Source: Clostridium sp. BJN0001 (GTDB lineage Bacteria > Bacillota > Clostridia > Clostridiales > Clostridiaceae). From it: a stretch of 64,000 bases of DNA. A model generated the notes under the pieces. That model worked only from the letters and a program-made list of their open reading frames with translations, was not told the DNA's origin and did no database searches. The stretch spans positions 869,501-933,500 of the forward strand of contig NZ_CP094971.1 of assembly GCF_022869825.1 (NCBI RefSeq), given 5' to 3'. This document shows positions 19,037-28,255 of this stretch, piece after piece; the stretch's first letter is position 1, and each line of letters opens with the position of its first letter. Position numbers and translations under genes: made by a program.

Positions 19037-19054
19037 ATGTCAGGATGTGGTTAG

Positions 19055-19720
19055 ATGAACACATTAATTTTTATTGCTTCTGGAGACTATGCACGATTTA
19101 GATGCCCATATTCAACAACGTCAGCACTTACGTATACAATAATGCATCCCATAGCTATTAAAGGGTTAGTTGGAGCTATTATGGGAATTGACTATAAAGA
19201 TCTATATGAATATACAAAAAATATGAAAATTGCAGTTCAGCTTTTAAAACCAGTAAAAAAGGATATACAAAGTTTTAATTATATTGCTCAGACTAAAAAT
19301 AATGATGCAGCAAATTTTCAGACACGAATAGAATTTCTAAGAGATGTATCATATAGAATTTTTATCTCAGATGATGATGATAAATTATCAAAAATAAAAG
19401 ATACTTTATTAAATAGAAATTTTATTTTTACTCCATATCTTGGTGCAAGTGAACATATTGCAAAGATAGACTATGAAGCATATTCTGAAGTCAATGATAT
19501 AAATAATGATAAAGATATATTAGTTGATAGTGCAGTTTTAAAAGAAAATTTAAGTTTAGAAAATAAAACATCATTATATATTGATAGAATACCAATACAA
19601 AATAATGAAACTAGAGAATATATTTTATATCAGAATGTAGCTTTTTCATATAATAAAAAGCTTAAAGTTAACTCTAATATGATAAAGAGTGCAGGTGGAT
19701 ATAATGTCTATTTCTTTTAA
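19055..19720 (+). CDS. cas5: Cascade subunit Cas5 (type I-B)
   Basis: A Cas5 RAMP protein, 221 residues, which caps the 5' handle of the crRNA. The N-terminal strand and glycine-rich region (LIFIASGDYARFRCPYSTTSALTY, then HPIAIKGLVGAIMGI) match the Cas5b/Cas5h start, where PTP/TPS-like pairs and GllGAilG are conserved. It lies 18 bp after cas7 with only a weak ribosome site and overlaps the chosen cas3 start by 17 bp. Length and motifs look intact. Confidence 0.93.
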   Translation: MNTLIFIASGDYARFRCPYSTTSALTYTIMHPIAIKGLVGAIMGIDYKDLYEYTKNMKIAVQLLKPVKKDIQSFNYIAQTKNNDAANFQTRIEFLRDVSYRIFISDDDDKLSKIKDTLLNRNFIFTPYLGASEHIAKIDYEAYSEVNDINNDKDILVDSAVLKENLSLENKTSLYIDRIPIQNNETREYILYQNVAFSYNKKLKVNSNMIKSAGGYNVYFF

Positions 19721-22001
19721 TTTAATTTCACATACTTTTGAAAATAAATCATCACAATTATTAATAGATCATCTTAAAGGAGTAAGAGATATTGCGTTGT
19801 ATACGGCAAAAGAAAAAGGAATATGTGATGATGATATATTAAATGCGATAGATTTAATTTGTATGTGCCATGATTTTGGGAAAGCAAGTAGATATTTTCA
19901 GAATTATATTATAAGCGGAAAATCAACTGAATATAAAGAACATGGTGAAATATCCGCTTATTTTACATATTATATGTTACCAGAAAAATGGAAAATGATT
20001 GGATTCATATGTGTAAAACGTCATCATGGTAATATAGATTTGGATGGTAGTTTTTTTCAATGTCAGAATAGAGAAAAATTGATTAAAATCTCTGAAAGTA
20101 TAAAAAATAATAAAGGTGAGATAGAAAAAATATATGATAAGAATATTGATGAATTTTTCAAAAAAATAGAAGATCAGACTCTTTTTGAAGAAGTGGATGA
20201 TGACTATTACAACTTATTTTGTGGTGGAAAATCAGTATCTGATTTAGAAGAAAGATTTATTTATATTGAATATATATGGTCAATTCTTTTAACTTCTGAC
20301 AAAACACAACTTATAAGAGGAAATGTTTTTGAGACGAGAATAATATCTAAAGATAATATTTTTGAAAAGTATAAAGATAATATTAGAAAAAAATTTATAA
20401 AGAAAGTTCCGAATATAGGTGATAATAAGTTATTTAAAATTAGAAATTATATATTTAATCAGGTAAAAGATAACATAAATACTCTTAATATTGACAAAAA
20501 TAAAATTTTATCTTTAAATGTACCAACAGGGACTGGTAAGACTATTGCTGCATATGAGGCAGCATATATTTTATCTTTAAGATTAAAAAAAGAAAAAGAT
20601 ATATCTTCAAATATAATATATACGGTTCCTTTTATGAGTATAATAGATCAAAATTATGATGTCCTTAAGAGTATTTTTAATTTTAATAATATACCTATTT
20701 CGAGTGATTTATTATTAAAGCATCATTCTATGACACCGCTTAGATATAAGGACTGTGAAAATATAGAATATAAAAATTATGATGCAAGATTTTTAGTAGA
20801 AAACTGGCAAAGCACTGTAATAACAACTACATTTATACAATTGTTTAATACTATATTTAAACCCGGAATAAATTCAATAGTGAATAGGTTTAATAGACTT
20901 ACTGGTTCAATTATAATTTTAGATGAGGTTCAGTCACTTGCCCCTAAATATTATAAAATAATAGAAGATATATTTAATATATTATGTGAAAAATTTAATT
21001 GTTACATAATAACAGTAACTGAAACTAAGCCATTATTTCTTCAAGGAAAGGATCTTGTATCAGATAGTAAAAATATTTTTGATAATATGGATCGTATAGT
21101 TTTAGAAAATCATACTGAAAAGGCACTTAAAATTTCTGAATTTAAAAATCTTCTTTTAACTGATATAAGGTCAGTTAAAGGGAAGAGTATTTTAATTATT
21201 TTAAATACAGTAAAATCAGCTTTAGAAGTTTATAAGTATTTAAATGATGAACTTGGCGAAAATTATAAAGTATTATATCTTAGTACGCAAATAATACCAT
21301 TAGTAAGACTAAAAATAATAAAGTCTGTTAAAGAAAGTTCTAAGAATTGCATATTAATATCAACTCAGCTTATTGAAGCAGGAGTTGATATTGATTTTGA
21401 TATTGTTTATCGAGATATTGCACCCCTCTCATCGATTAATCAATCAGCGGGAAGAGCAAATAGAAATGCAATTAAAGGAAAAGGCATAGTTAAAATTTAT
21501 AAACTTGTTGATAAGAATGATAAAATGTTTGCAGGATATATTTATTCGAAGCCTCTTCTGGAAGTAACATTAAAAATATTAGAGGAAAAGAAAAAAGTAA
21601 ATGAAAATGAATTATGGAATATAAATAATCAATATTTTAATAATTTAAACAAAGTAACAAAACATAAATGTAAAGAAGAATATGAAAAATATTGCAATTA
21701 TTTTAAAAGATTAAATTTTAATAAAATACGAGAATTTAAACTCATAGATGATCTTCCATTTAAAGTTGATGTATTTATAAGATATGATGAAAATGTTGAA
21801 AAAGATATAGATATAATAGAAAGCGATGCTGATTATCAGAAAAAAGTAAATGCATGGAGAGATCTTAATAAATATAGAATTTCAGTAGATAGAGATTTAA
21901 TAAATAATATAGGCACAGAGATAATAGGATATACATTTATTAATAAAGAAGATTATGATGATACTTATGGAATTAAAAATAGAACTGTAAGTATAATTTA
22001 A
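19704..22001 (+). CDS. cas3: CRISPR helicase-nuclease Cas3 (HD fused to helicase)
   Basis: Cas3, 765 residues, recruited to bound Cascade to nick and unwind target DNA. The N-terminal HD nuclease has H56-D57 in CMCHDFGKA and a later KRHHGN. The SF2 helicase follows, with Walker A PTGTGKT (K279), a DEVQ box at 407-410, motif V region LIEAGVDIDFD and motif VI QSAGRANRN. All motifs are intact. The start at 19704 (MSISFNLISHTF) has AGGTGGAT at ideal spacing; an upstream GTG at 19689 overlaps that site. It sits between cas5 and cas6. Confidence 0.96.
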   Translation: MSISFNLISHTFENKSSQLLIDHLKGVRDIALYTAKEKGICDDDILNAIDLICMCHDFGKASRYFQNYIISGKSTEYKEHGEISAYFTYYMLPEKWKMIGFICVKRHHGNIDLDGSFFQCQNREKLIKISESIKNNKGEIEKIYDKNIDEFFKKIEDQTLFEEVDDDYYNLFCGGKSVSDLEERFIYIEYIWSILLTSDKTQLIRGNVFETRIISKDNIFEKYKDNIRKKFIKKVPNIGDNKLFKIRNYIFNQVKDNINTLNIDKNKILSLNVPTGTGKTIAAYEAAYILSLRLKKEKDISSNIIYTVPFMSIIDQNYDVLKSIFNFNNIPISSDLLLKHHSMTPLRYKDCENIEYKNYDARFLVENWQSTVITTTFIQLFNTIFKPGINSIVNRFNRLTGSIIILDEVQSLAPKYYKIIEDIFNILCEKFNCYIITVTETKPLFLQGKDLVSDSKNIFDNMDRIVLENHTEKALKISEFKNLLLTDIRSVKGKSILIILNTVKSALEVYKYLNDELGENYKVLYLSTQIIPLVRLKIIKSVKESSKNCILISTQLIEAGVDIDFDIVYRDIAPLSSINQSAGRANRNAIKGKGIVKIYKLVDKNDKMFAGYIYSKPLLEVTLKILEEKKKVNENELWNINNQYFNNLNKVTKHKCKEEYEKYCNYFKRLNFNKIREFKLIDDLPFKVDVFIRYDENVEKDIDIIESDADYQKKVNAWRDLNKYRISVDRDLINNIGTEIIGYTFINKEDYDDTYGIKNRTVSII

Positions 22002-22018
22002 AAGAAGGAATATATTAA

Positions 22019-22672
22019 ATGGAAATAAAGGTTTGTAAGATAGAATTAGAAGATTTAAAATTATCTTCTTCATACGCTGCTAAAATAAGAGGGTATGTTG
22101 GAAATAAATATAGAGAGTATACAATTTTGCATAATCATTTGCAGGATAAATTTATATATAGATATCCTAAAGTTCAATATAAGGTAATAAAAAATAAACC
22201 TATTATTATAGGAATAAATGAAGCAACAGATATTATAAGTAATATTGCATTAAAGGATGATAAAATTATATTAAATGACAAAGAATATAATATATATCAA
22301 AAGAAAATTGAAAAGTATACTCAAGATATAAAAACAGTAGACGATTATGTAACGTATGAATTTTTAACTCCATGGGTAGCACTTAATCAGAATAATATAT
22401 CTAAGTACGATAAAAGTAATAATATAGAAAAAGAAGATTTATTAAAAAAGATTCTTATAGGAAATGTACTTTCACTTGCAAAAGGATTAGATTATACGAT
22501 TGATAAGAAAATTAACTGCTGGATAAATTTAAGCGAAGTTTATGTTAAATTAAAAGGAATAAAACATAAAGCATTTAAAGGACAATTTAAAATTAATATT
22601 GAAATTCCAGATTATTTTGGTGTTGGTAAATCTGTATCAAGAGGATTTGGCGCTATAAAAAAATTAAATTAA
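22019..22672 (+). CDS. cas6: CRISPR RNA endonuclease Cas6 (Cas6b-type)
   Basis: A Cas6-like protein, 217 residues, expected to cut the 37-nt repeat and leave the ATTAAAAC handle. It resembles the Cas6b N/C-domain family rather than classic Cas6. It opens MEIKVCKIELEDLKLSSSYAAKIRG, has HNHLQDKFIYRYPKVQYKVI, and ends in the glycine-rich GVGKSVSRGFGAIKKL loop. Catalytic His is probably among H39 and H41. It is the last gene of the operon, 17 bp after cas3; cas6 is more often first in I-B loci. Confidence 0.88.
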   Translation: MEIKVCKIELEDLKLSSSYAAKIRGYVGNKYREYTILHNHLQDKFIYRYPKVQYKVIKNKPIIIGINEATDIISNIALKDDKIILNDKEYNIYQKKIEKYTQDIKTVDDYVTYEFLTPWVALNQNNISKYDKSNNIEKEDLLKKILIGNVLSLAKGLDYTIDKKINCWINLSEVYVKLKGIKHKAFKGQFKINIEIPDYFGVGKSVSRGFGAIKKLN

Positions 22673-22814
22673 TTTCTAGTTGAAAAATTACTATATAAAA
22701 TGTATGATACTTTTTAAAGTTTCAAATAATACGAATAATTAATAAAAAAAGTGGGATAACATTAGCCATGTTAGAAATATTTCTAAGAAAATCTATTAAA
22801 ATGTAACAAAAATA

Positions 22815-22823
22815 TGATATAAT
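22815..22823 (+). promoter_or_regulatory. Putative extended -10 promoter of pyc
   Basis: TG (22815-22816), one base, then TATAAT (22818-22823) form an extended -10 about 70 bp before the pyc start. No good -35 is seen. The 220-bp gap after cas6 holds nothing else convincing and no clear terminator. Confidence 0.45.
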
Positions 22824-22893
22824 TTAAATTAGATTTTTAGAAAAGATGAAAAAAGTACGTATGATAATTATTTATATAAAGGAGTTGTTTTAA

Positions 22894-25800
22894 TTGGCAA
22901 AGAACTTTAAAAGGGTTTTAGTTGCAAATAGAGGCGAAATTGCAATTAGAATTTTCAGAGCATGTCACGAACTTGGAATAAGAACTGTGGCTATTTATAC
23001 AGAAGAGGATAAGTATTCTCTTTTTAGAACTAAGGCTCATGAGTCATATTTAATAGGAAGAAATAAAGGACCTGTTGAAGCATATTTAAATATGGATGAA
23101 ATTATAAAACTTGCTGTTAACAAGCATGTTGATGCTATTCATCCAGGTTATGGTTTCTTATCTGAAAATCCTGAATTTGCAAGAAGATGCGAAGAGGCAG
23201 GAATTGAGTTTATTGGACCTAAACCTCAAATGATGGAAAAGCTTGGAGATAAGATTCAGTCAAAGCTTGTTGCTGAAAGCGTTGGAGTGCCTGTTATACC
23301 AGGACTTGAAAAACCGGTTGAAAATGAAGAAGAAGCTTTAAAGGCTGCCAAGTATTGTGGATATCCTGTTATGGTTAAGGCTGCTGCTGGTGGTGGTGGA
23401 AGAGGAATGAGAATAGTAAGAAAAGAAGAAGATCTCATTGCAAATTATAAAACTGCCAAAAATGAAGCAAAAAAAGCATTCGGCATAGATGATATTTATA
23501 TTGAAAAGTATATAGAAGGACCAAAGCATATAGAAGTTCAGGTTCTTGGTGATAAATACGGAAATATAGTTCATCTTTATGAAAGAGACTGCTCAATTCA
23601 AAGAAGACATCAGAAGGTAATTGAATTTACTCCATCACTTGTTTTAAGTGATGAAAAGAGAAATGAAATTTGCACCGATGCTCTTAAGATTGCTAAATCT
23701 GTAAATTATAGAAGTGCGGGAACATTAGAGTTTTTAGTTGATAGAAATGGAAATCACTATTTCATAGAAATGAATCCAAGAATTCAGGTTGAACATACTG
23801 TAACTGAAATGATAACAGGAATTGATATAGTTCAAAGCCAAATTTTAGTTGCTGAAGGATATGAATTAGGTTCTAAAGAAATTGGAATAGAATCTCAAGA
23901 TGCTATAAATCCAAGAGGATATGCAATTCAGTGCAGAATTACAACAGAAGATCCTTCAAATAACTTTGCGCCTGATACAGGAAAAATAGATGTTTATAGA
24001 AGCGGTGCAGGATTTGGAATAAGACAAGATGGAGGAAATGGATTTACAGGAGCTATTATAAGTCCTTATTATGATAGCCTTCTTGTAAAAACAACAGCTC
24101 ATTCAAGAACTTTTGAAGATGCAATAAGAAAGTCTATTCGTTCAATTAAAGAGCTTACAATATCAGGAGTTAAAACTAATATTGATTTCCTTATAAATGT
24201 TCTTAACAATGAACAGTTTAAGAAAGGTACATGTGATACAAACTTTATTTCTGATAATCCACAGCTTTTTGATATTTCACCAAAAACTGATGAAGAACAG
24301 AGTATTCTTGAATTTATCGGAAATACAATTGTAAATGTAACTAAAGGAAAGAAGAAAGAATTTGATGTCCCTGTTATTCCTCATGTAAGTGGAGAGACTG
24401 TAAAAACTTTAACAGGAACAAAGCAGATTCTTGATGAAAAAGGACCTCAGGGAGTTGTTGATTACATAAAAAATGAAAAGAAACTTCTTTTAACAGATAC
24501 AACAATGAGAGATGCACAGCAGTCACTTCTTGCTACAAGAGTAAGAAGCGTTGATATGAGCAAAATTGCAAAATCTACAGCATATTATGGAAAAGACTTA
24601 TTCTCACTTGAAATGTGGGGAGGTGCAACTTTTGATACTGCATATAGATTCCTTAAAGAATCACCATGGCAGAGACTTGATTCATTAAGAAAGAGAATTC
24701 CAAACGTAATGTTTCAGATGCTTATAAGAGGATCAAATGGTGTTGGATATAAGAATTATCCTGATAATGTTATAAGAGAATTTATTAAAGAAAGTGCAAA
24801 AGGCGGAATTGATATTTTCAGAATATTTGATTCATTAAACTGGCTTAAAGGTGTAGAAGTTCCTCTTGATGAAGTTTTAAAGGCAGGAAAAGTTGCTGAA
24901 GTTGCATTATGCTATACTGGTGATATATTAGATGAAAAACGTGATAAGTATTCACTTGATTATTATGTAAGAAAAGCTAAAGAAATTGAAAAGATGGGAG
25001 CTCATATTCTTGGAATAAAAGATATGTCAGCACTTTTAAAGCCTTATGCAGCTAAGAAACTTATTAAGGCACTTAAAAATGAGATTTCAATTCCAATTCA
25101 TTTACATACACATGATACAACAGGAAACGGTGTTGCAACTATACTTATGGCAGCAGATGCAGGTGTTGATATAGTTGATACTGCATTAAACAGTATGTCA
25201 GGACTTACAAGTCAGCCTGCTCTTAATTCAGTTGTAGCAGCACTTAAAAATACAGATAGAGATACTAAAATTGATCTTTCTGGAATTCAAAAGCTTTCAG
25301 AATATTGGGAAGCTGTAAGACCTGTTTATAGTGAATATGAATCAGATTTAAAATCTGGAAGTACTGAAATTTATGATTATGAAATTCCAGGAGGCCAGTA
25401 TTCAAATTTAAAACCACAGGCAGAAAGTTTTGGACTTGGAAATAAGTTTGATGATATTAAAAAGATGTATAGTGATGTAAATACAATGCTTGGAGATATA
25501 ATTAAGGTTACACCTTCATCAAAGATGGTTGGAGATATGGCAATATTCATGGTTCAAAATGATTTAACTCCTGAAAATGTATATGAAAAAGCTAAGAATC
25601 TTCCATTCCCAGACTCAGTAGTTTCATATTTTAAAGGAATGATGGGACAGCCAGAAGGAGGATTCCCAGAGAAACTTCAAAAGCTTGTTCTTAAGGGAGA
25701 AAAGCCTATAACAGTAAGACCTGGAGAACTTCTTGAAGATGAAGATTTTGATAAAATATCTAAGTATTTAGAAGATAAATATAAATTCAAACCTTCAAAG

Positions 25801-26337
25801 AGAGATATATTAAGCTATGCATTATATCCTCAGGTATTTGAAGATTTTATAAAGCATGTTATTAAGTACGGTGAAGTAAGACTTATGGGAAGTGATATAT
25901 TCTTCCATGGTCTTGCAGAAGGTGAAACAAGCGAAATAGAAGTTAAAGAAGGAAAAATACTTATTGTTCAGTTAATTGAAATTGGAAAGCTTGATAATTC
26001 TGGATTTAGAACTTTAGAATTTGAAATTAACGGAAACAGAAGAACAATAAAGATTAAAGATAGAGCTGAAAGAGTAGAGGCTAACTTAAGTGAGGACTCA
26101 GTAATTATAGCAGACAGTGAAAATCCTATGGAAATTGGTTCAAGTATACCAGGAAATGTTATAAAAGTTCTTGCAAAAGAAGGTGATGAGGTTAAAGAAG
26201 GAGATAGTCTTATAGTTGTTGAAGCAATGAAGATGGAAACAAATGTTGTGGCATCAGCAGATGGAGTAGTAGAGAAGGTTTTAGCAAAAGAAGGACATCA
26301 GGTTAAAAAAGGAGAACTTCTTGTAAAACTCAAGTAG
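22894..26337 (+). CDS. pyc: Pyruvate carboxylase
   Basis: Single-chain pyruvate carboxylase, 1,147 residues, an ATP- and biotin-dependent enzyme making oxaloacetate from pyruvate and bicarbonate. Domain order is as expected. Biotin carboxylase (about 1-450) has AAAGGGGRGMRIV and the ATP-grasp motifs FIEMNPRIQVEHTVTE. The carboxyltransferase TIM barrel (about 530-800) begins at LLTDTTMRDAQQSL, followed by the tetramerisation region. The C-terminal biotin carrier has the biotinylated lysine K1113 in EAMKMETNV. It uses a TTG start nine bases after GGAG. Monocistronic, ending at a terminator. Confidence 0.98.
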   Translation: MAKNFKRVLVANRGEIAIRIFRACHELGIRTVAIYTEEDKYSLFRTKAHESYLIGRNKGPVEAYLNMDEIIKLAVNKHVDAIHPGYGFLSENPEFARRCEEAGIEFIGPKPQMMEKLGDKIQSKLVAESVGVPVIPGLEKPVENEEEALKAAKYCGYPVMVKAAAGGGGRGMRIVRKEEDLIANYKTAKNEAKKAFGIDDIYIEKYIEGPKHIEVQVLGDKYGNIVHLYERDCSIQRRHQKVIEFTPSLVLSDEKRNEICTDALKIAKSVNYRSAGTLEFLVDRNGNHYFIEMNPRIQVEHTVTEMITGIDIVQSQILVAEGYELGSKEIGIESQDAINPRGYAIQCRITTEDPSNNFAPDTGKIDVYRSGAGFGIRQDGGNGFTGAIISPYYDSLLVKTTAHSRTFEDAIRKSIRSIKELTISGVKTNIDFLINVLNNEQFKKGTCDTNFISDNPQLFDISPKTDEEQSILEFIGNTIVNVTKGKKKEFDVPVIPHVSGETVKTLTGTKQILDEKGPQGVVDYIKNEKKLLLTDTTMRDAQQSLLATRVRSVDMSKIAKSTAYYGKDLFSLEMWGGATFDTAYRFLKESPWQRLDSLRKRIPNVMFQMLIRGSNGVGYKNYPDNVIREFIKESAKGGIDIFRIFDSLNWLKGVEVPLDEVLKAGKVAEVALCYTGDILDEKRDKYSLDYYVRKAKEIEKMGAHILGIKDMSALLKPYAAKKLIKALKNEISIPIHLHTHDTTGNGVATILMAADAGVDIVDTALNSMSGLTSQPALNSVVAALKNTDRDTKIDLSGIQKLSEYWEAVRPVYSEYESDLKSGSTEIYDYEIPGGQYSNLKPQAESFGLGNKFDDIKKMYSDVNTMLGDIIKVTPSSKMVGDMAIFMVQNDLTPENVYEKAKNLPFPDSVVSYFKGMMGQPEGGFPEKLQKLVLKGEKPITVRPGELLEDEDFDKISKYLEDKYKFKPSKRDILSYALYPQVFEDFIKHVIKYGEVRLMGSDIFFHGLAEGETSEIEVKEGKILIVQLIEIGKLDNSGFRTLEFEINGNRRTIKIKDRAERVEANLSEDSVIIADSENPMEIGSSIPGNVIKVLAKEGDEVKEGDSLIVVEAMKMETNVVASADGVVEKVLAKEGHQVKKGELLVKLK

Positions 26338-26353
26338 TTTTTAAAGATATTAT

Positions 26354-26398
26354 AGAAAGCAACTGATAATTATATAATTTTTCAGTTGCTTTTTAATT
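26354..26398 (+). terminator. pyc terminator
   Basis: The stem AAAGCAACTGA/TCAGTTGCTTT has a loop of about 15 nt and a T-run. Confidence 0.85.
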
Positions 26399-26519
26399 TT
26401 ATAATTTATTAAATTGACTACAAATTATTAAAATGATAATATATTCATATTAAACTGCTATTTTGTAATTATAATAAGATGTTTAATAAAGACCACTTAT
26501 TGGGGGAGTGAACATAATA

Positions 26520-28169
26520 ATGGAAACAAAAAACAGCGTATTATATATTTCAAAAGAAAAATTTGAGACAGATTATTTTGCAAAAATGCTTGACGATAAT
26601 TATATGATTTATAAAACAAAAGATGAAAAAGAAAGCTTTCGCTTATTAAACGATGCAAAATGCAATATAGCAGTAATTATAATAAGAGTATCTGAATTTA
26701 ATAAAAAATGGTCTGACTTTATTGGAATGGTTACTGACAATTGGAAGTCGCATATGATTCCAATAATAATAGTTACAAAATCAAAAATAAAGAGTGATGA
26801 GATACGATTCTTAGAAAGTGGAATTACTGATTATATAACAGAACCTATTGATGGAGATATTTTTAGATTAAGAGTAGATAATATAATTAATTCTAGAAGA
26901 ACATCTTCCATTTCAAATAATAGGATAATCGATAATTTAACACTTCTTCTTACCAAAAACAGCTTTTATAAGAAAGCTTCATATCTATTAAAAAATAATC
27001 CTGACACAGAGTATGACATTATTTGTAGCGATATTGATGATTTTCAGTTTATAAATGTAATGTTTGGAATAAAAAAAGGCGATGAAATTTTAAAAAAAAT
27101 TGCAAAGAAATATGTTGATAATATAGATGAAGATGAGATATGTGCAAGAGTTGGAATTGATCATTTTATGGCACTTATAAAGCGAAAAGGCAAAGAAAAT
27201 CAAAAGTTTTTAGATAAGTTAACTCTTAAAGATGAAGATGAACATTGTTTAAAAAATTTAGATATAAAATTTGGATTATTTAAAATAAAAAATAGAGATA
27301 TGGATGTATCTGAAATGTGTGATAGAGCATACATAGCTCTTAAAACAATAAAGAAAAAATATGGTATGCAGTTTGCGTGGTATAACGAAGAACTATATTT
27401 AAAACTTTTAAATGAGCAATGCATAATAAAAAATATGGAGGAAGCTCTTTTAAATCATAATTTTAAAGTTTTTTTTCAGCCTAAATATAATATAGATAAT
27501 AATAAAATAATTGGAGCTGAGGCACTTGTAAGATGGATTCATCCTAAAAGGGGAATAATTCCTCCACTTAACTTTATCCCTATTTTTGAGAAGAATGGTT
27601 TTATAACAAAGCTTGATTTATATGTTTTAGAAGAAGTTTGCAAGATGATTAGAATATGGTTAGATAAAGGATATTCTGTAGTCCCTATATCTGTCAATAT
27701 ATCAAGAAAAGATATACATGAACTTGATCTTGTTAAGGTAATAAATAAACTTTTACTTAAATATAATCTTAGCTGTGAATATATACATATAGAAATAACA
27801 GAATCTGCATATACAGATGATCCAGAAAATATTATAGAGAAGGTAAAAGATTTAAGAAATAGTGGTATATTAATTGAAATGGATGATTTTGGGAAAGGAT
27901 ATTCGTCTTTGAATATGTTAAGTGATCTTCCAATTGATATGCTTAAGCTTGATGCAAGTTTTATAAAAAAAGATTTTAATGATATTAATAATAGAAATAT
28001 ATTAAGTTTTATAATAAGTCTTGCAAAATCTATGAATCTTAAGGTTATTGCAGAAGGTGTTGAAACAAGAGAGCAGATTGAAAGACTTAAAAAACTTAAA
28101 TGTAGTTTTGTACAAGGATATTTTTATTCAAAACCTGTTCCCGCTGATGAATTTTCATCTTTTTTATAA
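26520..28169 (+). CDS. Degenerate REC - degenerate GGDEF - EAL c-di-GMP phosphodiesterase
   Basis: A 549-residue signalling protein. Residues about 8-120 look like a receiver, but the phospho-Asp position reads VIIIRVSEF and the usual Lys is replaced in ITDYITEPI, so it is probably not phosphorylated. A GGDEF-like domain (about 150-275) has ARVGIDHF where GGDEF should be, so it is not a cyclase. The EAL domain (about 315-549) keeps E334 in GAEALVRW, NISRKD, EITESAY, DDFGKGYSS, LDASFIKK and AEGVET, so it is likely an active c-di-GMP phosphodiesterase. The start follows GGGGGAG by 12 bases; a GTG at 26508 is less likely. It lies alone between two terminators. Confidence 0.88.
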   Translation: METKNSVLYISKEKFETDYFAKMLDDNYMIYKTKDEKESFRLLNDAKCNIAVIIIRVSEFNKKWSDFIGMVTDNWKSHMIPIIIVTKSKIKSDEIRFLESGITDYITEPIDGDIFRLRVDNIINSRRTSSISNNRIIDNLTLLLTKNSFYKKASYLLKNNPDTEYDIICSDIDDFQFINVMFGIKKGDEILKKIAKKYVDNIDEDEICARVGIDHFMALIKRKGKENQKFLDKLTLKDEDEHCLKNLDIKFGLFKIKNRDMDVSEMCDRAYIALKTIKKKYGMQFAWYNEELYLKLLNEQCIIKNMEEALLNHNFKVFFQPKYNIDNNKIIGAEALVRWIHPKRGIIPPLNFIPIFEKNGFITKLDLYVLEEVCKMIRIWLDKGYSVVPISVNISRKDIHELDLVKVINKLLLKYNLSCEYIHIEITESAYTDDPENIIEKVKDLRNSGILIEMDDFGKGYSSLNMLSDLPIDMLKLDASFIKKDFNDINNRNILSFIISLAKSMNLKVIAEGVETREQIERLKKLKCSFVQGYFYSKPVPADEFSSFL

Positions 28170-28210
28170 GAATTTATACGAAATAATAATTAAATATTTT
28201 ATGATATTAA

Positions 28211-28250
28211 AAAAATAGCCTCAGCTAAAAGCTGAAGCTATTTTTTAAAA
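28211..28250. terminator. Bidirectional terminator between EAL protein and flavodiiron genes
   Basis: The stem AATAGCCTCAGCT/AGCTGAAGCTATT has one mismatch and A and T runs on both sides, between convergent genes. Confidence 0.8.
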
Positions 28251-28255
28251 ATTAA

